From Elusimicrobiota bacterium (lineage in GTDB: Bacteria; Elusimicrobiota; UBA8919), in assembly GCA_016218625.1 (NCBI GenBank), contig JACRDL010000011.1, positions 1 to 37,080 of the forward strand: DNA of 37,080 nucleotides, given 5' to 3'. The translations under genes and the position numbers were made by a program. This document shows positions 29,971-37,080 of the stretch, piece after piece; the stretch's first letter is position 1, and each line of letters begins with the position of its first letter. A model generated the notes under the pieces. That model searched no databases and was not told where the DNA came from. It saw only the letters and a list, made by a program, of their open reading frames with translations.

Positions 29971-31343
29971 TATTTATACGAACTCCCGCCGATAAACTCT
30001 CTGACCAGCGAATTTGCCGGCACCAGCGCCTCGTCAAATTCAACGAACTCGCTTAAAAGTTTCTGAACCCTCTTCGCCCTCATATATGCGTCAATTTTTT
30101 TCGGGTCGCCTTCATATACTTTAAGAATTTCCGGGAATTGATTTAACATTTTTTTTCTGTGAAGAGGGAGTTCGTAAGGCATCGCGCCGTTGAAGACATA
30201 ATCAACTTTATTGATAAAAGGCACGATGTATTTCATTTCAGCCCGTCTTACATAATGCCAATGCCCGACAGTGCGGAGTGGATTGTAAGCCCGGTGCCAA
30301 CTGTCCCTGACCATCCGCCGAAGCATTCTTAAGTCCGACCATCGGACAAACTCGCCGTCTTTATCCCTTATCTGACATATTGCCTCAATGTAAAATTTGA
30401 ACTTCATATTGTGCGGTATGCTTTTGGTCATTTCGTCGTAAAGTCCGTGCAGCGAATCAATGAGGAGAATCTGATTTTTTTCAAGTTTGAATTCGGTCCT
30501 GTCCAAAAATCTTTTACCCGTCTTAAAATCGTAATAAGGCATTTTAACAGTTTTACCTTTCAGTAAATCAAACAAGTGCTGGTTAATTAGAGGTAAATCC
30601 AGCGCCTGGGGTGTTTCAAAATCGTAATCGCCGTATTCGTCTTTCGGATGCTCTTCAATGTCCTTAAAATAATTGTCAAGATTGAGAAGCACAAAACTGA
30701 TATTTTCTTTTGAAAGAACCTCGCTGATTTTTGTGGTCGTCGTTGTCTTTCCGCTTGAAGAAGGACCGGCGACTATTACCAGACGGATTCTATCCCTATT
30801 TTCAATTATCCGTTTTGCCACTTTGTTGATTTCTTCGTCATAAAGTGCTTCCGCATCCGCTATCAGTTTTCCTATTGTGCCGTTTTTAATCCGCTCGTTC
30901 AATTTTTCGGCGGTGTCGCAGTTGTGGTCAACATTCCATGCGAAGTATTTCCAGAGAATTTTATACGGGATATTATCCTGAACAATTATTTTTTCATTTT
31001 TTCCTTCGCGAAGCCGTTTGTGTTCATCTCTATATAAAATATATGCCTTTGCGGTTATAAAATGCCCGTTTTCACTAAGCACCCTTTCGGTTAAATCCTG
31101 AATTTCTTCAACGGAGGGAATTACATCCGGCGTGTAGACCTGGTTCATCATGGCAACGACTTTATTCGCAAGTGTATCTGCCATTTCTCTGTCGCTTCCG
31201 CCCACTTCAACGGCCGCCCGGAAAATAGCGTCGGTGATTTTGTCCTTGTTAAAAGCGACAATCCGTCCGTCTCTTTTGATGACTTTGTTCAATTTGAAAC
31301 TTATTATTTCTTTTTCCGGAAACAATCCGTTTATTTCTTCCAT
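29967..31343 (-). CDS. ATP-cone plus uridine kinase/phosphoribulokinase-like protein
   Basis: 458 residues. The N-terminal ATP-cone (about 16-105: VIKRDGRIVAFNKDKITDAIFRAAVE...) is the allosteric nucleotide-binding domain of NrdD/NrdR proteins. A P-loop kinase domain follows: VIVAGPSSSGKTTTTTKI, LLNLDNYFKDIEEHPKDEYGDYDFETPQALDLPLI, LLIDSLHGLYDEM and RMLRRMVRDSWHRA, as in the uridine kinase-like family. It probably phosphorylates a nucleoside or sugar under control of ATP or dATP binding. The longer frame to 31427 is repeat-encoded (MKGATES…) and is rejected; ATG 31343 precedes EEINGLFPEKE. It is the only sizeable minus-strand protein gene here. No Shine-Dalgarno sequence is visible. Confidence 0.82.
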   Translation of the reverse strand: MEEINGLFPEKEIISFKLNKVIKRDGRIVAFNKDKITDAIFRAAVEVGGSDREMADTLANKVVAMMNQVYTPDVIPSVEEIQDLTERVLSENGHFITAKAYILYRDEHKRLREGKNEKIIVQDNIPYKILWKYFAWNVDHNCDTAEKLNERIKNGTIGKLIADAEALYDEEINKVAKRIIENRDRIRLVIVAGPSSSGKTTTTTKISEVLSKENISFVLLNLDNYFKDIEEHPKDEYGDYDFETPQALDLPLINQHLFDLLKGKTVKMPYYDFKTGKRFLDRTEFKLEKNQILLIDSLHGLYDEMTKSIPHNMKFKFYIEAICQIRDKDGEFVRWSDLRMLRRMVRDSWHRAYNPLRTVGHWHYVRRAEMKYIVPFINKVDYVFNGAMPYELPLHRKKMLNQFPEILKVYEGDPKKIDAYMRAKRVQKLLSEFVEFDEALVPANSLVREFIGGSSYKY

Positions 31344-31435
31344 ACAAGATAAGCCACAGAATTTCACAGAATTACACCGAAGTTTTTTCTGTGTTCTTTT
31401 TCTGTGTGATTCTGTGGCGCCTTTCAAATTCCGAT
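31344..31435 (+). repeat. CCACAGAAT palindrome, copy 2
   Basis: It aligns with 22139-22246 without the nested hairpin: ACAAGATAAGCCACAGAAT, then TTCTGTGTT..., then GATTCTGTGGCGCCTTTCAA and ATTCCGAT. It abuts the start codon of the minus-strand kinase gene, so it would form a 5' leader hairpin there. Copy 1 abuts a plus-strand start at its other end. Confidence 0.85.
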
Positions 31436-31506
31436 TTTAAGCAATTATATAATTTTTTTTTATGTTGTCAATAAAAATCTTGCTTTTTTCTATTTATTGT
31501 GTAAAA

Positions 31507-31512
31507 TATAAT
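31507..31512 (+). promoter_or_regulatory. -10 box almost touching the 5'-nucleotidase start codon
   Basis: TATAAT at 31507-31512 lies 4 bases before ATG 31517. No good -35 box is at 17 bases (TTGCTT at 31480 is 21 away). Initiation would fall on or just past the start codon, so either the mRNA is leaderless or a different promoter is used. Confidence 0.4.
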
Positions 31513-31516
31513 TATT

Positions 31517-32995
31517 ATGAAAAACTTAAAAAGGTTGTTGATTGTTTTATCAGTCGGGATTGGGATCGCCGGGTATTTTTTCTATGCTGAATTAACGACA
31601 ACAAGTATAACGGTTTATCATACAAACGATGTTCACGGGCATATAGAAACAAGCGCAGTGCTGTCAAATTTTTTGAAGTTGCAGAAAAAACCGTTTGTTC
31701 TTTTGGATGCCGGCGATATTTTTCAGGGAACTCCCGAGGGTGATTTAACCAACGGAGAGGTTGTCGTAAAAATTATGAATGAACTCGGGTATGACGCTAT
31801 GGTTGTGGGCAATCACGAGTTGGACAAGGGACAAAAGCAGTTAAAAAAACTTATAGAGATGGCGAATTTTTCAGTGCTTGGCGCTAATGTTGTTGATAAA
31901 AGGACCAGGCAGAAAGTTATCTGGCTTGAACCCTATTACATAAAAGAAATTTACGGCGTAAAAATCGGCGTTTTGGGACTTACAACCTCTGCGATGCCGT
32001 ATCTTACGATGCCGGAAGTCCGTCGGGGATTAGAGTTTCAGCGAGAAGTTGATGCCGCAAAAAAATATATTCCGGAGTTGAAACAAAAAGCGGATCTGAT
32101 TATCGCACTTACCCATACCGGTCTTTCAAAAGATTCGGAAGACGATGTTTTTCTCGCAGAAAATACCGACGGGTTAGATATTATTATCGGAGCACATACT
32201 CACAGTTTTTTGGAGAAACCGATAAATGTTAAAAATAGTATGATTGTTCAGGCGGGCTGTTACGGAAAATGCGTCGGAAAATTGGACTTAAAAATAAGGA
32301 ACAAAAAAATCGTGAGTAAAAAATATGAACTGATTTCGCTGAATAAGAAAAAATTCGGCGAGGATGAAGAACTCAAGAAAATTATAGAAAAACTGACATC
32401 GGCCATTTCGGCGAAAATGGACAGTATCGTTGGCTCGTCGTCGCAGAACCTGTCGCGTTCGGCAACGGATGGAAGCGGAGAAATACCTTTGGGAAACTGG
32501 CAGACCGATGTATTCAGAAAAATCACAAATTCCGATATTGCTTTCCAGAATGCCGGAGGTATCCGCGCCGACCTGCCGGAAGGCAAATTAACCATGAGGC
32601 ATATTTACGAACTCGCACCTTTCGGTAATACTATTTTTACCATGAAACTCACGGGCGGGCAGTTAAAAGAAATTTTAGAAAAATCCGTTTCGGGAAAATT
32701 CGGGATGTTGCAGGTTTCGGGATTAAAATTCAAATATGACAAAAGTAGAAAAGAAGGCGACAGGGTTGTTGAAATTGCCGTCGGTAATAAACCGCTCAAT
32801 CTAAAAAAATATTATAAAATTGCAACCAACTCGTTTGTAGCAAAAGGCGGCGACGATTTCAACATATTCAAACAGGGAAAGGAAATCCGCGATACGGGAA
32901 TCATAGACAGAGACGCCCAGCTTTTATTCGTAAAAAAATACTCGCCGCTCAAAGCGCAGTTAGAAGGCAGAATGGTAAATATCACAAAGGAATGA
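31517..32995 (+). CDS. 5'-nucleotidase / 2',3'-cyclic phosphodiesterase family (UshA-like), membrane-anchored
   Basis: 492 residues. An N-terminal hydrophobic anchor or signal (LLIVLSVGIGIAGYFFYA) is followed by a calcineurin-like metallophosphatase domain: ITVYHTNDVHGHIE, LLDAGDIFQGTP, VVGNHELDKG, LIIALTHTGLSKDSE and IIIGAHTHSFLE supply the metal ligands. The substrate-binding C-terminal domain (about 300-492) has QNAGGIRADLPEGKLTMRHIYELAPFGNTI and FVAKGGDDF. It acts in the periplasm, releasing phosphate from nucleotides. No Shine-Dalgarno sequence lies before ATG 31517. Confidence 0.9.
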   Translation: MKNLKRLLIVLSVGIGIAGYFFYAELTTTSITVYHTNDVHGHIETSAVLSNFLKLQKKPFVLLDAGDIFQGTPEGDLTNGEVVVKIMNELGYDAMVVGNHELDKGQKQLKKLIEMANFSVLGANVVDKRTRQKVIWLEPYYIKEIYGVKIGVLGLTTSAMPYLTMPEVRRGLEFQREVDAAKKYIPELKQKADLIIALTHTGLSKDSEDDVFLAENTDGLDIIIGAHTHSFLEKPINVKNSMIVQAGCYGKCVGKLDLKIRNKKIVSKKYELISLNKKKFGEDEELKKIIEKLTSAISAKMDSIVGSSSQNLSRSATDGSGEIPLGNWQTDVFRKITNSDIAFQNAGGIRADLPEGKLTMRHIYELAPFGNTIFTMKLTGGQLKEILEKSVSGKFGMLQVSGLKFKYDKSRKEGDRVVEIAVGNKPLNLKKYYKIATNSFVAKGGDDFNIFKQGKEIRDTGIIDRDAQLLFVKKYSPLKAQLEGRMVNITKE

Positions 32996-33020
32996 TATTT
33001 TTCACAAATAAAAAAAGCAC

Positions 33021-33049
33021 TTGACAAGATTTAGGTAATTTGTTACAAT
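33021..33049 (+). promoter_or_regulatory. sigma-70 type promoter of the CCDC90-like gene
   Basis: TTGACA (33021-33026) and TACAAT (33044-33049) have a 17-base spacer. CGGAGGT at about 33055 and ATG 33069 follow. Confidence 0.78.
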
Positions 33050-33068
33050 CAAATCGGAGGTAATAGTT

Positions 33069-33326
33069 ATGTCTGTGATTGCGATACCCAGAATTTTGAG
33101 AGAAAAACTTTCCGACGAAGGTGCAGATGCATTAGTTGAAATTATCAATAAGGCGGATGGGAAGAATAAAGAAGATGTTATAACCATAGTTGAAGAAAAA
33201 TTTGAAAGACGTCTTGCTGAAGAAATTGGTAAAGTTAGAGCAGAAATTATCAAGTGGATGTTCATCTTTATATTCGGTCAGTTCTGGGCGATAGTCGGCG
33301 TATTGTTTGTTTTTTTCAGAAAATAA
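33069..33326 (+). CDS. CCDC90/LA_3696-like small coiled-coil membrane protein
   Basis: 85 residues. MSVIAIPRILREKLSDEGADALVEIINKA opens the protein, a charged coiled coil follows (about 35-60, VEEKFERRLAEEIGKVRAEI), and a single C-terminal membrane segment ends it (WMFIFIFGQFWAIVGVLFVFF). This is the plan of the bacterial CCDC90/DUF1640-type small proteins, whose role is unknown. It has a strong promoter and CGGAGG, suggesting a separate and active transcript. Confidence 0.78.
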   Translation: MSVIAIPRILREKLSDEGADALVEIINKADGKNKEDVITIVEEKFERRLAEEIGKVRAEIIKWMFIFIFGQFWAIVGVLFVFFRK

Positions 33327-33344
33327 AAATGAAAAAGATATTTT

Positions 33345-33475
33345 TTTCTGATGTCATTCTGAACGAAGTGAAGAATCCCGTCTTTCTCTCTGTTAATAAT
33401 TCAAAAATTTTCGGGGAGGGGGCAAGATTTAAAAATTTTTCCGACGGTAAATTCCGTCCGTGCAGAGAAAAATCA
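33345..33475 (+). repeat. intergenic repeat words upstream of the terminator
   Basis: TGTCATTCTGAACGAAGTGAAGAATCCCGTC is a widely dispersed type of word; when translated it gives the familiar spurious VILNEVKNP. GACGGTAAATTCCGTC follows as a hairpin. No gene is seen. Confidence 0.5.
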
Positions 33476-33493
33476 GAATAAAAATTTTTTTGT

Positions 33494-33521
33494 AAAAGCA
33501 GACATTATGTCTGCTTTTTTG
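33494..33521 (+). terminator. Rho-independent terminator
   Basis: AAAAGCAGACA (33494-33504) pairs with TGTCTGCTTTT (33508-33518) around a 3-base loop, and T residues follow. It ends the transcript of the CCDC90-like gene. Confidence 0.85.
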
Positions 33522-33559
33522 TTTTTATAGGATAAATGTTCTACAAGTGGAGGTTTTTT

Positions 33560-34975
33560 ATGCGTAAAATTAGTTGGCGGTTAGTTGTTAGCAGTTGGAG
33601 GTTGGTCTTCCTTTTTTATCTTTTCACCTTTTCACTTTCTCACTTTCTTTTCTCTGCCATACCGTCAGCGGTCAAGTATCAGGGTGTGCTGAAAGAGAAA
33701 GGGGTATTGGTCAACGGGACGAAGACGATAAAGTTCAGGATAACGAATTCTAACGGTGACACAGAATACTGGACCAGCGGGAATGTTTCGGTGACTTTTA
33801 CTCAAGGTGCGTTTTTTTGTAGACTTGAGCCGACAGGAATTAACTGGGGAACAGGCGATTATTATTTGGAAGTGGCAATCGACGGGCAAATACTTTTACC
33901 GAGAGAAGAAATCGTATCAACCGTGTATGCTTTACGGGCGAGCAAAGTTGACATTATTCCATGGAGTGATATTACAGGTATGCCTGCGTGTTTTGCGGAT
34001 GGCACGGATGACGGCGCCGGCGCCTCTCTGGATACAATCGGTTCCTATCATATAATTGATTCAACAATAACTAATGCCGATATTTCACCTACTGCGGCAA
34101 TCGCATATTCAAAACTTAATCTTGCTAACCAGATTTTAACGGGTGATATAAAGGATAATGAGATAACCGCAAGCGACTTAAATCAGTCAAATGTAGCGAC
34201 CGTTTTTCTTATAACATCATCTGCGACAGCGACATATGTTTTTAAGAGCGGCGATACGATGACGGGTGATTTGAACTCTAACTATAAAATTATCGGCTCA
34301 ACGATGGGTGATACGAATACAAAACTTTACGGCGATGGCTCGTCTTTAATAGGGACAAGCCAGGTAGATAGTGCTTGCCGGAGTTCCACCGGGACAATCC
34401 AAACGCAGTTAAACAATGTAGCGTTATCAACGGGGACGTTAAGGAACGAGGTGATAACATCTACCGCAAGTTTGGTTGCTATGGATAACACCATAAAGAC
34501 ATCAACTGGTACGCTTGTTATGAAATCAGGCGATACGATGACAGGCGATTTGAACTCCGCATATAAAATTATCGGCTCAACGATGGGTGATACGAATACA
34601 AAACTTTACGGCGATGGCTCGTCTTTGACAAAATTGCCTGTGAGACAATTCTATAATTTAGCAGTCTCAACATCGGTTAATGGATGGATTGGAAAAGCAA
34701 CAACTAGTTCAGGAGTAGCGACTTTTTACCCTACAAGTGATGGACTGGTCAGCGGAACAGCGCTTTTTACAGATGTTACTTCGGTTCAGGCAACAGCAGA
34801 AATGGATACAGCAACAGTGATAGCCGTTCCTCTTGCCTCTGTAAAATCCATTTCTGCGAATAAAAAAACGATTACGGTTAATGTAATAACCGGTAAGAAT
34901 TTAGCAGCATTAGGTGATACAGTGGCTTTCGCACCTGATGGAACGGTTGTATATTTAACAGTATTTGGGAATTGA
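33560..34975 (+). CDS. exported surface protein with tail-fibre-like repeats
   Basis: 471 residues. A hydrophobic signal segment (LVFLFYLFTFSLSHFLFSA) is followed by AIPSAVKYQGVLKEKGVLVNGTKTIKFRI, a start common in secreted 'YQG.L….G..vnGt..i.fri' proteins. The middle holds two copies of GDTMTGDLN(S/N).YKIIGSTMGDTNTKLYGDGSS, resembling phage tail-fibre or surface-fibre units, with Ser/Thr-rich linkers. The C-terminus is a beta-rich domain. ATG 33560 is chosen (GTGGAGG upstream). The function is probably surface attachment or a secreted filament. The signal-peptide DNA is low-complexity repeat (TTAGTTGTTAGCAGTTGG, then CTTTTCACCTTTTCACTTTC). Confidence 0.65.
   Translation: MRKISWRLVVSSWRLVFLFYLFTFSLSHFLFSAIPSAVKYQGVLKEKGVLVNGTKTIKFRITNSNGDTEYWTSGNVSVTFTQGAFFCRLEPTGINWGTGDYYLEVAIDGQILLPREEIVSTVYALRASKVDIIPWSDITGMPACFADGTDDGAGASLDTIGSYHIIDSTITNADISPTAAIAYSKLNLANQILTGDIKDNEITASDLNQSNVATVFLITSSATATYVFKSGDTMTGDLNSNYKIIGSTMGDTNTKLYGDGSSLIGTSQVDSACRSSTGTIQTQLNNVALSTGTLRNEVITSTASLVAMDNTIKTSTGTLVMKSGDTMTGDLNSAYKIIGSTMGDTNTKLYGDGSSLTKLPVRQFYNLAVSTSVNGWIGKATTSSGVATFYPTSDGLVSGTALFTDVTSVQATAEMDTATVIAVPLASVKSISANKKTITVNVITGKNLAALGDTVAFAPDGTVVYLTVFGN
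34243..34347 (+). repeat. 105-base coding repeat, unit 1
   Basis: Nearly identical at DNA level to 34523-34627, including GGCTCAACGATGGGTGATAC. It encodes one fibre unit. Confidence 0.85.
34523..34627 (+). repeat. 105-base coding repeat, unit 2
   Basis: The second unit lies 280 bases downstream of the first and differs from it at only a few positions, mostly near the start. Confidence 0.85.
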
Positions 34976-34998
34976 AAATAATAAAAGTTGAGGGAATT

Positions 34999-35523
34999 AT
35001 GCTGAATAAAAAAATCATTTTAATTATCGGGTTGATATTTCTTGCGGGAATTACCGTTGCGGTGATTTCAAACCATAACTATCTCATTTTACTTGGTGAA
35101 ATTGTAGGCATTACATCAAAAACAGCCGTCGGTGATTATACTCTACAGCAATCAATCAAAAGTGACCTTGGTGCAACAAAAATGTCCGGCGGCGATTATG
35201 AGATGACCGGCGATTTATCCGTAGCGATGGAATCTAAACTTGAAAATGACTTAACAAAAGTTCATTGTTATCCGAATCCTTACAAGCCGTCTAAAGGACA
35301 TACAAAAATAACATTCTCACGGCTGACAACTCACACGAAATTAAAAGTGTTCAACATCGCAGGCGAATTTGTGTATGATAAAGAGGAAGATACACCACAA
35401 GGCGAACTCTCATATGATGTTGTAAATAAGGATGGCGATAAACTTGAGTCAGGTGTGTATATCTATCTGCTCACGGATAATTCAGGCAACAAAGCAAAAG
35501 GCAAATTTATGGTAATAAAATAG
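34999..35523 (+). CDS. small exported protein with a type IX-like C-terminal sorting domain
   Basis: 174 residues. A signal-like hydrophobic segment (IILIIGLIFLAGITVAVI) is followed by a short region with two similar stretches (VGDYTLQQSIKSD and GDYEMTGDLSVAM). A C-terminal beta domain then has CYPNPYKPSKGHTKITFSRL, LKVFNIAGEFVYD and GDKLESGVYIYLLTDNSGNKAKGKFMVIK, the pattern of the type A sorting/FlgD-like domain (.yPNPf.p…l.i.n..Ge.v……sG.Y.y.l…….gkf.vik). Such domains direct proteins to type IX secretion in Bacteroidota. GAGGGAA precedes ATG 34999. It sits between the fibre-like protein and a PorV-like protein, which supports a shared secretion role. Confidence 0.75.
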   Translation: MLNKKIILIIGLIFLAGITVAVISNHNYLILLGEIVGITSKTAVGDYTLQQSIKSDLGATKMSGGDYEMTGDLSVAMESKLENDLTKVHCYPNPYKPSKGHTKITFSRLTTHTKLKVFNIAGEFVYDKEEDTPQGELSYDVVNKDGDKLESGVYIYLLTDNSGNKAKGKFMVIK

Positions 35524-35640
35524 CGAGTGAGCGAGCAGTAGTTGCCAACCTTGGTTGGCTTATTTTCAGCCGAGCGACCGAAGGAAGTCCCTTTAGGGGC
35601 AAGATCGGCAATTACAAACTATTTTCTACTCGCTATAAAT
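35524..35640 (+). repeat. composite repeat gap upstream of the PorV-like gene
   Basis: GTAGT and the hairpin GCCAAC-CTTG-GTTGGC (35544-35559) form half of a double-hairpin element. CGAGCGACCGAAGGAAGTCC followed by CTTTAGGGGCAA is the reverse complement of the repeat at about 22881. GCGAGTGAGCGAGCAG at the left and CTACTCGCT at the right match imperfectly. No gene is seen. Confidence 0.55.
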
Positions 35641-35649
35641 CGTGGGATT

Positions 35650-37080
35650 ATGAAAAAAACATTCAGATTGATTGTAGTCGCCCAATTTATTGGGCTTATA
35701 TGCTTGATAAATCAAGCAACTACATATGCCTCAGGACCAGGGACTACCGCGGCTTCATTTCTCAAAATAGCAGTTGGCGCAAAAAATATCGCTATGGGCG
35801 AAACCGGTGCGACATCTGATGATGCCAATGCGGTATATTGGAACCCTGCCGGTTTAAACGAGGTTTATTTAAAACAGGTTTCTCTGATGCATGCAATCTG
35901 GTTTCAGGATATAAGTTACGAACATCTTGGGTATGCACATCCTACGAAAATAGGCACGTTCGGGCTTGGGCTGAATTATCTTAGTATGAAGGCAATTGAG
36001 GGATATGACGAGAATGACAATCCGCTTAATGAAACATACAAGCCATCCGATATGGCGGTAACTATTTCATATGCAAGGAAAGTAAAGGACATCCCGGCTG
36101 GTGTGAACATAAAATACATCTCGTCAAAATTGGAGGATGAGTCAGCAACTGCTTTTGCAGCCGATATCGGCGGAATTTACGACAAATTAAAAATTAAAAA
36201 TGAAAAATTAAAAATTGGGTTGGCTGTGCAAAACATCGGAACAAAAATGAAATTTATTGACGAGGGCGGCCCGCTGCCTCTCAATATAAAACTCGGCTGT
36301 TCTTACAATATTTTGCGCAGAAAAAACCCTGCGATTATATTAGCGTTAGATATAAATAAAACAATAGATAGTGATATTCGCGCAAATTTTGGGAGCGAAT
36401 ACTCCCGCAAGTTCGGCAAAAACATTATCTGTTCAGGAATGGTCGGGTACAAAACAAACACAGAGGGCTACGAAGCAATAAACGGACTTTCTGCGGGTTT
36501 CGGATTTTCATTTAAAGAATATTCGCTTGATTATGCGTTTGTTTCTTTTGGTGAGTTAGGCGACACACACAGAATATCACTGCTTGCAAAGTTTGGCGGC
36601 ACTGGTGAAATGAAAACTGTTCCTGTAAAAAAGATGGAAAATTATGTTACGGGTGAAATTACGGGAGAGGACAACAAACCAGTGCAGGGTGCAACTATAA
36701 AAATTATACAAAATAATAAAGGGATAGCCGAGGTTTATACCGATGACAACGGAAAATATCAGACCGAACTTTTGCCTGCGAGTAAATATACCGTTAATGT
36801 CCGGAAAGACGGCTATATTACCGACGAGGCGGAAGTTGAAGTAAAAGAAGCCCAGCCGGTAAAAGCCGACTTCCAACTGAAAAAAGTCGCCGAGAAACCT
36901 GCCGAGCCGTCAAAAATCATTATTGTTAAAGAGGAAAACAGGGGGCTGGTCGTTAACCTTGCATCCTCGGTACTTTTTGATTCAGGTAAGTCAAAATTAA
37001 AGCCCGCCTCTTATTCGGTTATGAACGAAGTGGTAAAACTTATGCAGGATTACCCGGAAAACAAAATTTTGATTGAAGGA
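35650..37080 (+). CDS. PorV/PorQ-family outer-membrane protein with carboxypeptidase-regulatory and OmpA domains (runs off the window)
   Basis: 477 codons to the window edge, with no stop. After a signal peptide (LIVVAQFIGLICLINQATTYA), the PorV/PorQ beta-barrel begins with AASFLKIAVGAKNIAMGETGATSDDANAVYWNPAGLNE. Near residue 335 a CarboxypepD-regulatory domain follows (VTGEITGEDNKPVQGATIKI... YTDDNGKYQTELLPA..YTV), and then an OmpA peptidoglycan-binding domain (LASSVLFDSGKSKLKPASYSVMNEVV) truncated by the edge. PorV proteins act as shuttles or barrel parts of type IX secretion; the OmpA domain should anchor to peptidoglycan. ATG 35650 is preceded only by a weak GGGA. The signal-peptide codons lie in a palindromic element. 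Confidence 0.85.
   Translation, partial: MKKTFRLIVVAQFIGLICLINQATTYASGPGTTAASFLKIAVGAKNIAMGETGATSDDANAVYWNPAGLNEVYLKQVSLMHAIWFQDISYEHLGYAHPTKIGTFGLGLNYLSMKAIEGYDENDNPLNETYKPSDMAVTISYARKVKDIPAGVNIKYISSKLEDESATAFAADIGGIYDKLKIKNEKLKIGLAVQNIGTKMKFIDEGGPLPLNIKLGCSYNILRRKNPAIILALDINKTIDSDIRANFGSEYSRKFGKNIICSGMVGYKTNTEGYEAINGLSAGFGFSFKEYSLDYAFVSFGELGDTHRISLLAKFGGTGEMKTVPVKKMENYVTGEITGEDNKPVQGATIKIIQNNKGIAEVYTDDNGKYQTELLPASKYTVNVRKDGYITDEAEVEVKEAQPVKADFQLKKVAEKPAEPSKIIIVKEENRGLVVNLASSVLFDSGKSKLKPASYSVMNEVVKLMQDYPENKILIEG
35673..35724 (+). repeat. double-hairpin element inside the PorV-like signal peptide
   Basis: A closing stem TGTAGT/ACTACA (35673-35678 with 35719-35724) encloses hairpins GCCCAA-TTTA-TTGGGC (35680-35695) and GCTTGA-TAAA-TCAAGC (35702-35717). 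The loops TTTA and TAAA are complementary. It has the same architecture as 3362-3416 with different stem sequences, and is translated in frame. Confidence 0.75.

Noticed and set aside
31344-31427. Longer N-terminus (MKGATES...) for the minus-strand kinase
   Set aside because: These codons lie in a dispersed palindrome; the other copy at 22139 gives a similar translation with no gene. ATG 31343 is used instead.
33254-33481. Plus-strand frame containing VILNEVKNPVF
   Set aside because: It overlaps the CCDC90-like gene and then translates a widely dispersed intergenic repeat; this is a known type of false gene.
36577-36876. Minus-strand frame of 99 codons near the right edge
   Set aside because: It is antisense to the carboxypeptidase-regulatory/OmpA part of the PorV-like gene, which continues to the window end.

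Overview
The window looks like chromosomal DNA from an uncultured, AT-rich, diderm (Gram-negative) bacterium. Outer-membrane or envelope genes (an ExbB/ExbD pair, a PorV/PorQ-OmpA protein, a type IX-like C-terminal sorting domain), a V-type ATPase, DapL-type lysine/DAP synthesis and a short bacterial histone together suggest a candidate-phylum lineage near Elusimicrobiota, Omnitrophota or the FCB group. I cannot fix the phylum from the sequence alone.

Layout. 1-1654: the right end of an IS3-family element that has cut off the start of an HNH nuclease, followed by its DNA methyltransferase. 1724-3657: an ABC exporter pair and a 60-residue histone-fold protein. 3741-9274: an unknown membrane protein, ExbB, ExbD, a lone receiver domain, a DUF2344 protein, RNase G and a polyprenol/diacylglycerol kinase-like protein. 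9276-9942: an AbrB/RelE-like toxin-antitoxin module with its own strong promoter, flanked by a duplicated gene end. 10444-13670: a second ABC exporter, apparently leaderless, and a lipoprotein polysaccharide deacetylase. 13740-18582: tRNA-Leu, endonuclease IV, CstA, a secreted-looking radical SAM protein and a CcdA-like protein. 18579-22877: a membrane spermidine-synthase-like protein and V-ATPase subunits B and D. 23090-27056: DapB, an FAH-family hydrolase, a ChbG-like deacetylase and DapL. 27084-29345: a second restriction-modification pair. 29377-32995: BioY, an ATP-cone kinase (minus strand) and a 5'-nucleotidase. 33069-37080: a CCDC90-like protein and a surface/secretion cluster ending in a PorV-OmpA protein that runs off the window.

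The most striking feature is the non-coding DNA. Many gene junctions are filled by long imperfect palindromes from several families. They often begin at or inside the upstream stop codon and end just before the next start codon. Several genes that follow such a palindrome lack a visible Shine-Dalgarno sequence, while most genes preceded by ordinary spacers have a good one. Some copies lie inside reading frames: in-frame in an ABC permease, in signal peptides and at protein C-termini.

Two unrelated genes (1724 and 15232) share a three-strand leader in which one C-rich strand can pair either with a nearby G-rich strand or with the Shine-Dalgarno sequence and the G of the GTG start, as a translational switch would. 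Another family forms two hairpins with complementary loops inside a closing stem. I take these RNA or palindrome systems to be the best candidates for undescribed biology here.
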